A stretch of 64,000 nt of DNA from Vigna angularis (GCF_016808095.1 NC_068971.1:26928131-26992130), one strand, 5' to 3'; shown: positions 34,220 to 47,953, numbered from the stretch's first letter. Translations and numbers: made by a program. The notes: a model not told the origin generated them from the sequence alone.

Positions 34220-37200
34220 AAGAATTTTATGATACACAATATAAAAATTCAACCTACATTATAATGCAATAAGTACTTATAGTGGAGATTATTTAATAAC
34301 AAATTAATAAAAGAAAAAGCTAAGTGGCACTATACAAAGAAGGTGAATATCCACTATATGTCCCCAATATTCATTCACTAAACATTGCAAAAATATCAAA
34401 AAATTATTAAAATTATGGAAAAATTAAATTCTTAAAAAAAATTAGAAAGTTAATTTTTTTTTATTTGGATTAAGTATGTTATTAATTTCCATTTACATGC
34501 AAAATTAGAATTCCTTCCTTTTCAAAAGTTTATATAAAATTCATCTCTATAATTTAGTAATGCATGAAATATATCCTTCTAAATAAAAAAAAATATACAA
34601 AAAAAGAAAAATTAAAAAAAAATAAAAATTACACGTCACAAACACATATCAGCCATGTGTTATGATATGCAATTAGCATTGTCATTAGCTACATTATCTA
34701 AAAGTTAACACTTCTAGACTCTAGAGGATGTATTCCATGTATTACTAAAGTATGAAGATGGATTTTATATAAACTTTGATATGGACGAATTCCAATTACA
34801 CATGCAAATACAAGACTAAAACCCTATTTAATCCTGAAACATTATTTCTATTGGATAAATCATAATTTCATAACCAAGAAAAAAAACTAATTCAAGTCAT
34901 GATAGTTGTACATCACGCAATGGACGAAGTCCTTGCCACTTCCTCTTTTATGATAAAGTACTTTAGTTTTGTATGTTTAGCACCATTAGTATTCAGTAAT
35001 GCAAAAAAGAAATTCTATGATGGTTAAGATAGGCTTTTTTATGACGGTTGTACAGAAGACACAAAGAAAAACTACATAGAAAGCTTAACCTTTTATAATG
35101 ATTCAAAAGACATGTCATAAAATGAGTTACTTTATATGAAAGTTTAAATTCTAATCGTCTTAGAAAAAGTGAGTTTTTTTTTAAAACAAGAAAATATTTA
35201 ACAAATATCATTTCAAGGTTTTTCACCATTACATTTTGTCAAAATGGAATCCATGACTAATATGTGCAATGTAAAAACTCTGCAAACAAAAATACATAAA
35301 TTAGCTATCACAAAAAAATTGACTCAAAAATCAATTTCTATCTATTTTTAGTAAATTTTTCAAAATCGGTACAAGTAGTAGACAAAACTAATATGGATTT
35401 AGGTTTTGACACAAACTAGATAGTACAAATACCATAGACACAAAAATAATTCTTTTTTTTATTTGGTAGAAATTAAAGATTACCAAAATGCTTCTAATTA
35501 TTAAAATAATATAAAATGATGATTTTTAATGTTATATTTAATTGTAGAAATGTTTATAAAGAGTAAAAAATTAATATTAATTATTAAAAATGTTTACATT
35601 AATTTTTTATCTCAAAAACTAATTTTAAAAGTCCATCCATGTATTTCTTAAAATTGAAGGAAATTTGCAGAGCATTTTTAGCTAACGGAGGAGTTGCTTA
35701 AAAAAAATTATTTGATCATGTTGGAAGCAACAGCCATTTATTAATCCTGATTGTGATGATATTATCTTTTTAATATAATAAATATTAATGTATAATGAAA
35801 ATGAAGGTAGAGTTTGAGAATCGTATTTGGTGTTGTCACATGATGATACATCCAACCCAATACATACGCAGGAACCGAATATCATGGAGTGGTAATCGAA
35901 TACACCACTCCATAGGAGCTAGGAATTGAATAAAATAGATTGAGAACCAAATAGGGCAGAGAAATCAAATACAAATTAAAAGGAATCGAATACCCCTGAT
36001 TCACTTTTGTTGCAAGGCGCAAAATTGAATAACCCTTGTAACCGAATACGCCATGTTTTGTGACTTTTCCATCTTCATTCTTCTTTTTTAACCACGGGTA
36101 TTTTAAAAACCAATGAGGGCAAACATGAGATTTTACTTCAAATAACTGCAAATCTCATCATGATAGTGCGGAACCGAAAACGAGTGTATTTTGCAAATCA
36201 ACTTAATTAAATCATCGCAAATCCCACCAAACGAATACAATTTAATTCATAAATCATTCCTCGCATTTCTACTTAAACAGTAACATATGAATACAGCCTT
36301 AAAATGTAAAGATGACAAGAAAATAAGAAGTGTGAAAAAGAAAAAAAAAATATAAATATAAATATAAATACAACATTTATTTATTATGACAATTTTAAAT
36401 TCACCTCTCATAAAAAATCTTGTAACTTATTACATAAGTCACATTACGTATTATGCCAGTTGGATTCCATGATTTGTTTTATATTTTTTTACAAAAATAT
36501 TACTACATCACTTATTATTGATAAATGGATTACGTCATCATAATAAAATCATTTTTTTTTAGTTACTTGTATTTTTAAAGTTAAAAAACATTGTTGCAAA
36601 GTTATTGCAATATATTTTCATCACCCTGATAACAATAATTTTAAAACCTAAAAATAATTCATTTTAAATTTGTAATTAATAAAATATTGTCAAAATGAAG
36701 AAAACAAATGGCCACATATACTGTTAAATTAGGAACGTCTATTGTTAGAAATGTTAAAAAATATATCATGTAATAACTTTTTATCTTGTGTCACTGAAAA
36801 GAAATGTTAGCAAATGTCAACGGCGTATTAGTGTTACATGTTGCATTAGCTATTCTGTTATTAATAACTTTTTACAATGTAACTTTTATTAATTCATGAA
36901 AACTTGTTAAATTATAATTATATATTATGTATACTGATATTTTACATCAAACTTCATTAAAAATTCACTATTAAATAATTCAAATTGTTATATATTTTAA
37001 GAAATATAATGCTGATTTTGATGCATATGAATAAGATACTAAATATTTTTATTGATATAATTTTTTAATATAATGGAATCAACGTTCAATTCAATTATGA
37101 TTTGAGTAAATTATATAATAGTTTGATCTCATCCCAGTAGCTTATTTCAAATACATAATTGTATTTGTTCATTTCTTCTCCTTTCTACCTTGATTCTTGC

Positions 37201-37287
37201 TAATGAAAAAAAGTGCCCTCTTACCATTATAAAAAACTTCATCTTCTTATATATAGAGATGCAAAAAGGAAAAACCCTTTCAAAAAA
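34216..37287. other. AT-rich intergenic DNA
   Basis: No gene recognised. A patch at 35865-36300 repeats the words CGAATAC and ACCGAA at short intervals and may be the remains of an LTR or a subterminal repeat block. Confidence 0.55.
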
Positions 37288-38536
37288 GAGTATTACTCCT
37301 TCCACTACCACATTTTGAGGTTGCATCTCTCCAACTTTTTTTATTCCAAAACTAATTTTAAGTAATTTTTTTTTACTTTTATTTTATTTAATATAAAACC
37401 TTAATCTTATTCTCTCCCTTTTTATTGTCGCCGGAGCATACCTCCACACCCTCACACAAAACTTCACTTTCACTCTCTTCTTTCTACTTTCCTCTTATTC
37501 TCTTATTTCTCATTTTCGTTTCCTCTTCTCATTTTTGTTTTCTCCCTCTTTTATTCCATTGTTTTCATTGCGTTGGTGCTTCCATTTGGTTTTTTGCTGA
37601 TATATTATATATGTTGTGCAATGGTCTATGTTCTGTGCGCATCAAACGATTGAAGGAAACAGGGAAGGACAGAAATGAGATATCTATTTGTCCTTCAATG
37701 GATGTTAATATCTGTTGTCAGATATGAACATTCGTTGAAGGCCAAACATATTTCTCATTTCTGTTTTACCCTTTGCGATTTCATTTTCTTTTTTAATTTG
37801 GATTTTCGGTTTATTAATTATTTTTTTTAGATCTATTTATTTATAGTGGACTTAATATTTAAGTTATATTTATTTATACAGAATAAAAATTGTTTGTAGT
37901 TTGAAAAATAAATAAAAATGGTTGGAGACCTTTACGAAAATAGGAGATTTGTTAAATCTTCAACAGAAATCCATATTCGGAAACGGATATGGACATTTGT
38001 TGAAGGACCAACGGATCTCTCACTTCCGTTAAGACCTTTAATCATTTTGAGTGTTTCATCCTACACCTCCAACATCTCATCCTACACCTCCAAAAATTTT
38101 ATTTCTAATCTTCTAACATTTCAACTTACCCCTCCAACTTTTTCAAAAGATTTATTTTTTAACATTAATAAAAATACTTTTATTTTCTTCTCTTTCTTAT
38201 TAAAGACACTTTGATAAATAAGTTTTTATTTTTTTCTCCTTTTACTAAATAATTTAAATAAAAAAGATATTTATTAAAGTGCCTTTAATAAGAAAGAGAA
38301 GAAAATAAAAGTATTTTTATTAAAGTTAAAAAATTAAATCTTTTGAAAAAGTTGAAGATGCAGGTTGAGATATTAAAAGGTTAAAAATGAAATTTTTGGA
38401 AGTACAGGATAAGATGTTGGTTGTATAGAATGAAACACTCAATCATTTTTTAACCTTGGTAGATACCTTTTACAGAATGGTAACGGGAAAATGTGGTGGT
38501 GGAAGAAGAAGTTGGGGTAGTGCAGGAAAAACTCTC
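37288..38536. mobile_element. foldback element with GAGGGTT-type ends, copy 1
   Basis: The left end (GAGTATTACTCCTTCCACTACCACATTTT) and the inverted right end (GAGAGTTTTTCCTGCACTACCCC...CCACCACCACATTTTCCC) are related, and both resemble the ends of the elements at 38547 and 42912. The interior shares a TTTCGTTTTC-rich pyrimidine tract with the third copy in inverted orientation. CTTCAAYGGATGT words occur at 37697-38000. A Mutator-type MITE has inserted at 38049. The superfamily is uncertain and no coding sequence was seen. Confidence 0.5.
38049..38440. mobile_element. Mutator-type MITE inserted in copy 1
   Basis: The ends are GAGTGTTTCATCC and GAATGAAACACTC, with arms of about 180 bp. An exact 9-bp duplication AATCATTTT flanks it (38040-38048 and 38441-38449). 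Its interior is A/T-rich with inverted AAAGTGCCTTTAATAAGAAA-type arms. Confidence 0.92.
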
Positions 38537-38644
38537 TTCAAAAAATGAGGGTTGCTCCCTCCACCACCACCAACCGCTCCCTACACCACTCCATACCTAA
38601 TTTACCCTTGCTATAAAACGGATGTCAACATCCGTTTCACCTTC

Positions 38645-38724
38645 AACGGATGTTGTTATCCGTGAACGGATGTTGTTATCCGTGAACGGATGTTGATATC
38701 CGTGAACGGATGTTGATATCCGTT
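38645..38724. repeat. 20-bp palindromic tandem repeat
   Basis: Four direct units of AACGGATGTTG(T/A)TATCCGTG. Each unit is itself an imperfect palindrome (CGGAT...ATCCG). Confidence 0.9.
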
Positions 38725-38774
38725 TACATATTTTATATTTTAGTTTATTGTTTTTATTTAAAAAAAAAAAACTT

Positions 38775-39538
38775 CAACGGATGTGGCCACGTCCGTTAAC
38801 GAATGTGCCACATTCGTTTAATAGATTTTTAAAAAATATTTTATTTATTATTTAAATAATAATATATAAATTAAATTTATTATTATTATTTTATTAAATA
38901 AAATAAAATTAACTTATAAATAATTAAGTAATAATTTTAAAAAAATTAAATAATATTTATATACTAATTTAAAATATAAAAATTTAAAAACTAAAAACTA
39001 AAAAAAAAAAACTAATTCAACGGATGTCGCCACATCCACAGACGTGGCACATCCGTTTAGTAGATTTATAACAAAAATTTTAATTATTATTTAAATAATA
39101 ATACATAAATTAAAATTAACAATAATTATTTTATTAAATAAAATAAAATTAATTTATAAATAATTAAGTAATAATTTAAAATAAAAAATATTAAAAAACT
39201 AAAAACTAAAAAAACAAAAAAAAAATTCAACGGATGTCGCCACATCCGTTATCCGTTAACGGGTGTGACCATCCGTTATCCATTAACGGATGTGGCCATC
39301 TGTTATCCGTTAACGGATATGGCACATCCGTTTTAATATATTTATAAAAAATATTTTAATTATTATTTAAATAATAATACATAAATTAAATTTATTATTA
39401 TTATTTTATTAAATAAAATAAAATTAATTTATAAATAATTAAGTAATAATTTTAAAAAAGTTAAATAATATTTATGTATTAATTTAAAATACAATAAATT
39501 AAAAAATTAAAAATTAAAAAAAAGAAAAAAAAAAACTC
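38775..39538. repeat. three large AT-rich tandem units
   Basis: Units beginning with TCAACGGATG at about 38774, 39017 and 39227 each contain the ACATCCGTT inverted words, then TTATTATTTAAATAATAAT and AAATAATTAAGTAATAATTT, and end in an A-rich tract. Unit sizes are unequal (about 210-310 bp). Confidence 0.8.
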
Positions 39539-39752
39539 AACGGATGCGGATGTGGCACATACGTTGAAGAATTTTTTTCTTTAACAGATGTGGCACATCC
39601 GTTGAAGAATTTTTTGTTTAACAGATGTTGACATCCGTTGAAGAAAAGAGGTGGGGGGTGTAAGATATTTTAAAATATAAAAGATAGTTTTGGAATTTAA
39701 AAAAAATGTGGTTGCGCAGGGATAAAGTGGGGTGGTGTAGGAAGTAACCCTC

Positions 39753-40873
39753 TCAATGGTTACCAATTTTGGACAATTATTATCAGCCCACCGCACAATC
39801 ATTTATGACATAAACTTGTCAGTTTTGCTCTTGTTCCCCCTGATTTCAATTTGCACTCCTAAATTTAAAATTTTCAAATTTATTCTTTAGCTTAGGATTT
39901 TCATTATCAATTTCGGATTTTGTACTTTGGAGACATTTGGATAATTCAAATATAAATTTATATTTTAGATTATATATTTAAAAATCTAAATTTTTATTAT
40001 ATATTATATTATAGAATTTATAATCCAAAATATAATTTTAAAATTCAGTACAAAATTTATATTTCAAAATGTATAATTTTATATACAAATTTTTTATTTT
40101 GAATTATATATTATGAAATACTTTTTATTACTTAATTATGCATTTGAAAATACTTTGTATTTCAAATTCTGCATTCCCATTTTTTTTTAATTCTTGATTG
40201 TTCATTCTAAAATATAAAATTTGTATTCACGATTGTGTATTATAAAATAAAAAATACATTATCAATGGTAAAAATATACTAATTAGACTGAAAACAGTTA
40301 AAAAATCAATCTCTTTAAAGAGCAGGCAGGGTAATGAGTGTCTAATAAGTCTGAAATAAAAACTCAAGGAGGTAGGGGGAGGGGGTGCAGGAGGGGGTGC
40401 AGGAGGGGTGTTGGAAGAAGAAGAGGAAGTAGTATAAATAAGTCATTTCATCATTGGGGGTACAGTTTGAGATTATTGGAGGTGAAGAAAGAGTTTGCCC
40501 TAAACTCTTTAAAGATTACTTAGTGGTCCAACATGATTTAATTTCAAGTCGTAGTTAAAACTTGACAGTAACGCTCATATGAATAAATTAGTAATTGAAT
40601 TTCTTAATTATTCTTAAAAATGTATAAATTATCAACAGTTCATGGATCTAAATAAGAATATTATGTAAAAATAAAACTTCCCAGTAGGCAGTGTAATATT
40701 AAAATTACAATATTAGAGTACTTCATATGTAAAACGTAATCATGATGAACAAGTTCTAAGACAGTATAGATGTAAAATTACATTACATAATATATATAGT
40801 AGAGTGGAGAGTACAATGGATGAAAAAACATCATCAAAGAGGTAAATGTTCTCCCAAAACTATCATCTGCACA
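39753..40873. other. AT-rich DNA 3' of the stress protein gene
   Basis: No gene was seen. A short G-rich stretch at 40369-40431 repeats GGAGGGGGTGCAG about three times and resembles the right end of the GAGGGTT family, but it has no partner. Confidence 0.55.
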
Positions 40874-41934
40874 CTAATGCTCCTTCACAATGGTCACTGG
40901 GCATGGAGCATGAGTCATCACAAAGTTGCTTACACTTCCCAGAATCATTCTGTATTTTTTACACCATTTTATTCAAATAAATCATAACAATTAAAAATAA
41001 AAACCACATATTCTTAACGCAACAACACAAACAAAAATATCCAAGACATCCATACAGATAAAGAGTGGTTTATGGTCATGGGAAAAACTAGGAATGAAAT
41101 TTTCGATAAATACTAAAACACAATTTTTTCTTGTATTTTTATTACAAGTTAAGGTTTGTGGAAAATTATAAAACTGTAAGTTTCTTTTTTTTATATTTAA
41201 AAAATATTTTTATGATTTTGTAATTTTTAATGAAACATAGCAAATTAAAAAAAAAAGTGTTAAAACAAGTGTAGGCACCTTTGAATTGTGCTGAGACCTC
41301 TGCTTCCCATGACCAAAGAGTCCAGCTTCAGATCTTCAATGGAATCCAAAAGTTTCTCTCTCACATCACCCCAGTACAATTTTACAACAACGTTAACCTA
41401 CGAATCCAAAACTCACTCGTAAGCTCAAAAACTCATGGCAAACGCTAAGAATCTAGGTATAATGTCTAGTATCAACCCACGGTACACAAAACTATGTTAA
41501 AAGAGAGAACATGGAAAGAAAATAGAAAAATATGAAACCTGTTTTTGTCTGGTGGCAGTGTCAAGCAAATCAAGGACCTCAGCATCACTTTGTACGCCAT
41601 AGTTCTTCAGAACTTCTGCTTCTCTGAACTCACTTAAAGGAATAAGAGCTGCAAAGAGAACCAAACCATATAAAATCAGATCGTACGAAAACAGAGGAAA
41701 ACAGAGGATGGGACATTCTCGGAAAAGACCCAAATGAAAAATGAAAAATAAATGGCACTCACGAGAACCAGATTTGACCCACAACTGGTTACGATCATCA
41801 GAAGAATCGTGGTTGACATGGATTATGTAAAAGGTGTCGCCTTTATCGGCCAAGTTTTCAATCGCCCATTTGAGACCAACCTTGCTGCTCTTGGAGAAGT
41901 CCAATGCAACACCGATGTTTCTGTCCTTCACCAT
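40874..41934 (-). CDS. universal stress protein (UspA family)
   Basis: Four minus-strand exons, 41934-41763, 41648-41539, 41397-41279 and 40949-40874, join at GT-AG sites into 158 codons starting [17 protein letters not shown]. The fold starts with the usual beta strand and DFS motif, then WAIENL, FYIIHV, and a later [19 protein letters not shown]. The ATP-binding signature G-2x-G-9x-G-S is intact ([16 protein letters not shown]) and is followed by [14 protein letters not shown]. The length and the four-exon structure fit small plant USPs, soluble proteins linked to hypoxia, drought and other stress. The frame is open 45 codons further upstream, but MVKDRN is the family start. No lesion was seen. 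Confidence 0.93.
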
Positions 41935-42812
41935 TCTTCCTTTCTTGCTCTGCTTTCTTGTTGTGAGTTTGAAGAGCAAAGATAAATAATGAAGAATTTG
42001 ATAGTAATAATAAGAAAACGCTAAACTGAATAATGATTGTGCCCACGAATATGATCCCTTGCCTTTCAAAACGAACCGCAGGTTGTCACAGCCAAAATTA
42101 TTCTATTAGCTTTTTTCATTTTTAGGACCACAACATATGTATAAAAAAACACAATATATTTAATTATCTTGTTTATACTCATGATAACATTTACATGTAA
42201 ATATGAAATATCTTATCAATTAAAAATTAAATAATTATTTCTTAAATATATTTTTAAGAATATGAAAGTAATCTTATGAGTCTTTCTATGTTTTTACAAG
42301 ATGAAAGAATTATATCTTATTTTAACTACTAAATTATCTGTAATAATATAAAAGATTTTAAAAATAATCATAAGTTTGTTGAACCATTCGATTGTGAAGT
42401 CAATACAAACAAAGATATTTTGTATTAGAAAACAAATATAATACTCTTGAAGAAGGTTCCTCCCTCTTTCCCTACAACTTAACCTTTGAGAATTCCTAAA
42501 GGCCATACTATGATATCAAATTAGTCATATAGAAATAAATATTTCCACGGAAACAAATTATTTCTATTAGTTCACGTAATATAAATTAAATTAGTCTATT
42601 GGTAGTGAAGTAAACCAAAATAGTTATCACTTAATAGCTATTATGAGAAAAATAAAAAAATTATAAACTGTCAGAGAACTTATTTAATAATCAAAATTAT
42701 AACATACATAGAAATTATTTCTAAAAAATTGTATATTACTAACTTTCAATTTTAACTATTTATATATAATTATGATAAAACAATATTTAAAATTCTTACA
42801 CTAGTTATTTTT

Positions 42813-42849
<37 letters not shown>

Positions 42850-42911
42850 GGCTCAGTTTGTGCTTGCTTTTTTTATTGGTAATCCGTTTTGGGCTTAGTT
42901 TTCCACATCAC
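41935..42911. other. upstream region of the stress protein gene
   Basis: AT-rich. The 5' UTR and promoter of the minus-strand gene must lie in the first few hundred bases, but no firm TATA box was picked. A (TA)n tract is at 42816-42846. Confidence 0.5.
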
Positions 42912-44197
42912 GAGGGCTTCTCCCTACACCACCACATTCTTCTTCCTACAGCACCACATTCCTTGTGTAAGCCTACTTTTATCCTGTAAGAGAAATAAAG
43001 ATGGTTGGTAAAAATATTTTCTTTTCACCAACATCCAGTCCACCCATTAAAAGCGGTCCTCACTGTAATATCATCTCTACACCCCCACACAAAAATTGTA
43101 GAATTTTGGAAATATATTCTCTGTTAATAAACAAACATTTTTTTTGAAATCCAGAATAAGCACAACACTCTCAAATCTGACAAACTTACAGCAAATATAT
43201 ACTCAACAATTTAAAATACAACCTTCCTCTTTGTTTTGTTCTTCACTGTTCTCACAGCACACATATAGAGACTTTCTTTCTTCATCACACGGTACTCCTC
43301 ACTTCTACTCATTCTTTTTAATCTTTTTCTACGCGGTGCACCAACAATGACACACTTTATTTCTTCTCTCCTACACCGTGCCTCTTCATTTGTATGTGTG
43401 CCCCTTTCATAACGAAGACAACGAAAATGCAGTGAAACAGTGAAATGGAAGCAGTGAAACGGAAAAGCCCCTTTTATGTCTGGATGCTCCTCCACACCAC
43501 CACTCAACGCCCAATGGAAGCAGTGAAACAAAAATGCAAAGGAAGAAGAAATGGGGATGACAAATGAAAACGAAAATCAAAAGTGAAAGAGGAGGAAGAA
43601 GAAGGGAGAAAACGGAAATGGGGAAGAGATCCGTGGGAGAGAGAAGTGGGGGTGGGGGTGTAGTGGCTGTGCAAATAAAAGAGGGTGGAATTAGGGTTTA
43701 AAATAAAAAATAAAATCTAAATGGTAAAAGTAAGAAAATTTTAACCAGAGTACTTTTGGAAATAAAAGAATGGTTTAATAGGTTCGGAGGTCCCTATATT
43801 TGTGGGTTCGTTTTAATTGGGTCCTCCAATTTTAAAAGTGATCAATTTGGTCCCTAATTTAACAAAATTGAGTCAATAATACCCTTTCCATTAAATGCAA
43901 TGGACGTCATTAACTTTTTAAACATGTGGTATGTTGAAGCATCCTTCAAATAAAACTGTGCCACCTGCAAATAAAAGGATGCCTCAACATGCCACATGTT
44001 TAAAAAGTTAACGCCGTCCATTATATTTAACGGAAAGGGTATTATTGACTCAATTTTGTTAAATTAGGGACCAAATTGATCACTTTCAAAATTGGAGGAC
44101 CCAATTGAAACGAACCCACAAATATAAGGACCTCCGAACCTATTAAACCTAAAAGAATTTAGGAAGGTGCAGGAAAAGGGGTGGTGATGTAGGGAGA
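42912..44197. mobile_element. foldback element with GAGGGTT-type ends, copy 3
   Basis: The left end is GAGGGCTTCTCCCTACACCACC; the right end inverts to ATCTCCCTACATCACCACCCC with CTTTTCCTGCACC after it. The interior has an inverted relative of the pyrimidine tract in copy 1 (43540-43640). A second MITE is nested at 43772. Confidence 0.5.
43772..44149. mobile_element. Mutator-type foldback MITE, near-perfect
   Basis: The ends are GGTTTAATAGGTTCGGAGGTCC and its inverse. Arms of about 165 bp pair with few mismatches. An exact 9-bp duplication TAAAAGAAT flanks it (43763-43771 and 44150-44158). The GGTTTAAT terminus is shared with the larger element at 6757-8137, suggesting one family. Confidence 0.95.
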
Positions 44198-46985
44198 TTG
44201 ATATTGATTGCCATCATGGACCTTAACCAGAGTAAGTGGGCTGGCGGAATAACTACTAAATGGCCCAAAAACATTGAGACCAAACTCGAGAGGTTTTTGT
44301 TACAATTTTATGATTATGATATTGAAGTTTCAATTAAGCGAATTTGATCCAAAAATCATAATTTTATTATTTTTGTATCTCCGTTAGTTTTTCGTTAAAT
44401 ATATAAAAGGTTTGGTTAACATGTTTTATGATCCATTTCACTAAAATCATACACAATCAGAAGATTTGGAATCTAATTTGCCTAATTTGAAGTAAAAAAT
44501 TGAAAATCCCAGAATGTTAAAAGGAAAATTATTGTTTTTGTAATGAAAAGAAAGTTATGAAGGAAAGTGTGGGTTTTGTTGAAGAGTTTTTGTGCGTTAG
44601 GATGAGAAGCACTTTGAGACGTGGAAAGGTATATGCGAAAACAAGTGTTGTGGTGAGTCAAAGATCACAAAGAAATTCAGTTGAGAAGATCTTGCATCTT
44701 TAACCGATATACCTATTATTTGGTATCACTTTGCATCTACAATCAGTCGTAATCTTTGAGAGGAATAAACCATTTATCAAAGAAGATGCAAAGGCCATTC
44801 TCTGTGTTTGAGGTTAACAGCGTTGGTTGAATATCAATCACTGAACATTTTAGGTGCTGGAATTGATTCCTCATTCTGAAAATGGTGCATTGAATTTGTC
44901 ATTCTGAAAAGGCCCGAATGCATATCGACTAATGCCACACAACATACAATTGTTTAACATAAAAGAGAGAAAAAGGTGATAAGAATGTTCTGCACCGAAA
45001 AATGAAGGATATAATCTTGTGTATGAGGAGGCCAAAATCTAAATGACGTCTTAAATTATAGTTTCCAACATGTTGACTTTTGCCCTTACAAAAGGTTGCT
45101 CCTTACCCAATCAAATTGCAGTAGAGTTGAAGATGAGGAAAGATACTTAGTATGGAAGCAAGTGTTCTTCAACTTTATACTCAGGTTTTAGATTGTGTAG
45201 CACGTAAGTTTAGATTGACACTTAAGAATTAAAAAGGAACATGGGCATGTGGGGTTGGGATGTTTTTCCAAAAACATGATACTTAATGTTTTTCTAGTTT
45301 ATAAAAGTTTTTCTTCTGCTCACGCACATGTTGGTTTAACAAAATAAATATTAATATAATTTTTTTTAGCGTATTTAAAAAAATTATCATTTTAATACAA
45401 CAATTTTAATTTTATTTGTTTTATTTAAATTTGATTAACAGTATACATATAATGGAATATATGTTTGGCCTTTAATAACTATTACATATAATTATTAAAA
45501 ATTAAATCTAGTATGCAATTCACTTCAAAGAAATTGAAAAGAATCATGATATATTTTATAAAGACATTATAAAATATATAATGACATTAATTGGACATAA
45601 AAATTTACTAATACGATTTTACTTGCGTAATTTTTTAGTTTTTTCATGTTTGTTTTAGACTTCGATGTTATATCAAGATACATAAAATTTACATCATACA
45701 CTTCTAATAGCAGGCATAAATTTATATAAAACACTTACAATGGTCGAAATCAATTTACGTTAAACACTTGAATTGATCGACGAAAATTTACATGGGATTC
45801 TTACAAGGATCGATTTAATAGTTTTGCATACAATTAAAAAAAACTACAAAAAAAAGAATATTTTTGAACTTTATAGTTTGGCATATTTTTAACAAACGAA
45901 AAGTTTTGCCAAAGTCGAAGAGTTGGTTAATCGAGAAGTCAAACATAAGGCGGATATTGGACCACTCAAGAAGAAGATTGAGTTGTACATGTTCAAGGAT
46001 ATTCAAGTCGAAGTTCATCATTCACTTAAAAACTCTTGAAACTCGACCTTCTCTTGAGTGACTGAACTTCTGTTCTAAATTTGACTTTTTTAATCACTAA
46101 CTCTTCTTCAACATTATAAAAAATCATTCATTTTATATACAAACAAAAAAAATGAAAGATCTTTCACAAATACACATTTCATTTATGCTTAAGAAAATGA
46201 ACCAAAGCGTGAATCAATGTTTGATTTCGATAAACTATAAAAAAAAAGAGATATTCATGCAAAGTCATGACTACGTTCCCCCAAAAATAGTCATGGTAAA
46301 AAATGATAATGCAAACTTTAGTAATAAACCTCAATGACAAAATCAATCAGATGAAGAATTCCCCATGAGATGCCCAACCAAAAGAGTTGGTCAAAAATAC
46401 CATCAATCCATCACTATATCATCACTAAAGATGAAACCATAAGTCATAAGATTGATCTCGCATGTTTTCACACAATGAGAATAAGGAAGAGAATTTGTGA
46501 ATATAATATAAGAAATTTATCTTAGACCACTTACGGACTGACATAAATGAGATAATTTACATTAAACGGTTCAATATCTGACACAAATTACCCTCTTACA
46601 TGAGCTCATAAGTGGTTCAACGTAAAATCATTCAACCTATTTACAAAAATGTTACTATAATTGTTTACTTCTACTATTTTTACTTTAAAAGCAAATAAAA
46701 ATCATAACTTTTATTATTGATTTTACTTTTAATAAACTTTTTTTATTAAGACAAAATACAAAAATACTTGGATACTCCTACTTATATAGAATAATTTAAA
46801 TATTTAGAAACATAGTAAATTAAAATGGTCAAAAGAAAATTGTGGAGAAAATGTGACATGAGTCTTTCGAGGAAGGATCACTAAGGAGATATAACAGAAA
46901 TAAGACATGAGTTCAGCCCATACATAAGAGATTGACATCATATCTAACCCATAACCTTAAGACATTAAGTTTATTTGTCTTTATT
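44198..46985. other. AT-rich intergenic DNA
   Basis: No convincing gene, RNA or element end. Degenerate repeats of AAATTTACAT...ACACTTACAA occur at about 45680-45810. Confidence 0.55.
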
Positions 46986-47470
46986 CACTACAAAAATTCT
47001 TGAAATTATTGATGGAGTTTTTCCAACCAAAGTAAATATTTCACTAAATTTGAATTACCAATGAATTTTAAAATCTTAATTATGACTGACTTACCAATGA
47101 ATTTATTACTAACAAAAAAATTTGTTGATAAATTTATCAGCAACTAAAATTCAAAAATCCGTTGAATTTTTCTATCAGTAAATGAAATACGTATTATCGA
47201 AAAAATAATCCATTAGTAAAATTCATCGATATTTACATAACTTATTGTAATTGAGAAAGAAGATATGTTGTGGAGGTGATGGAGAACATAGAAAAAATGG
47301 AAACCTAAAGAAAGAAGTAGACAAAGAGAGGAGGGAGTAGGTGAAGAGGACACTATATTTACCAACAATGTTTACCGATGGGTTTTTTATTTATTAATTA
47401 CTGACAAATTTTTAACGTTTCCGACATATTTTGGTCGTCAATAATACATGACTTTTTAATTATCCTCATA
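46986..47470. mobile_element. CACTA-type end with subterminal repeats
   Basis: CACTACAAAAATTCTTG at 46986 fits a CACTA terminus. The next 450 bp repeat (C/T)CA(A/T)TGAATTTT, TTGTTGATAAATTTAT and similar words in both directions. The other end was not identified. Confidence 0.5.
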
Positions 47471-47953
47471 TGGTTCTAAGCTTTCTCAATTTTATGCAAT
47501 AGGACTTATACTCACATTTGAATTCTCAATGATCTTCCCTGACGTGTGATTGAGTCCCTTCATTTTGGCACTTTCTGCTCGAGCTCATCAAGAATATTCT
47601 CTTACTTGTATCATCATTCATCAAATAATAAGACACACTTAATCAACCTTCGTAAGGAAAACTTTGATATAGGGACTATTCTAAACCAGCCACCTATTCG
47701 AACCTTTGACTCTTATACCACTACTGGGTCTTTCAATAGAATATCACCGAGAAAACACAACACTAATGATACATGAGCTTAATCAATACATATGGGTTCA
47801 TCAAACAATACATGCTTACTCGATCATCTATTAGAAAGATTTTGATATAGGAATTCGCCAAAGCCAACCATCAAGATAAAAATTTGATAATGATATCATT
47901 ATTGAATCTTTTTAGAAAGAATCATTGAAAAAATATAACACTAATGAAACATG

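Larger units (their letters stand above)
38547..39752. mobile_element. foldback element with GAGGGTT-type ends, copy 2
   Basis: The left end is GAGGGTTGCTCCCTCCACCACC and the right end inverts to GAGGGTTACTTCCTACACCACC. The interior is a series of ACGGATGT/ACATCCGT words and AT-rich repeats. It abuts copy 1 with only about 10 bp between. A target duplication was not clear. Confidence 0.6.
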
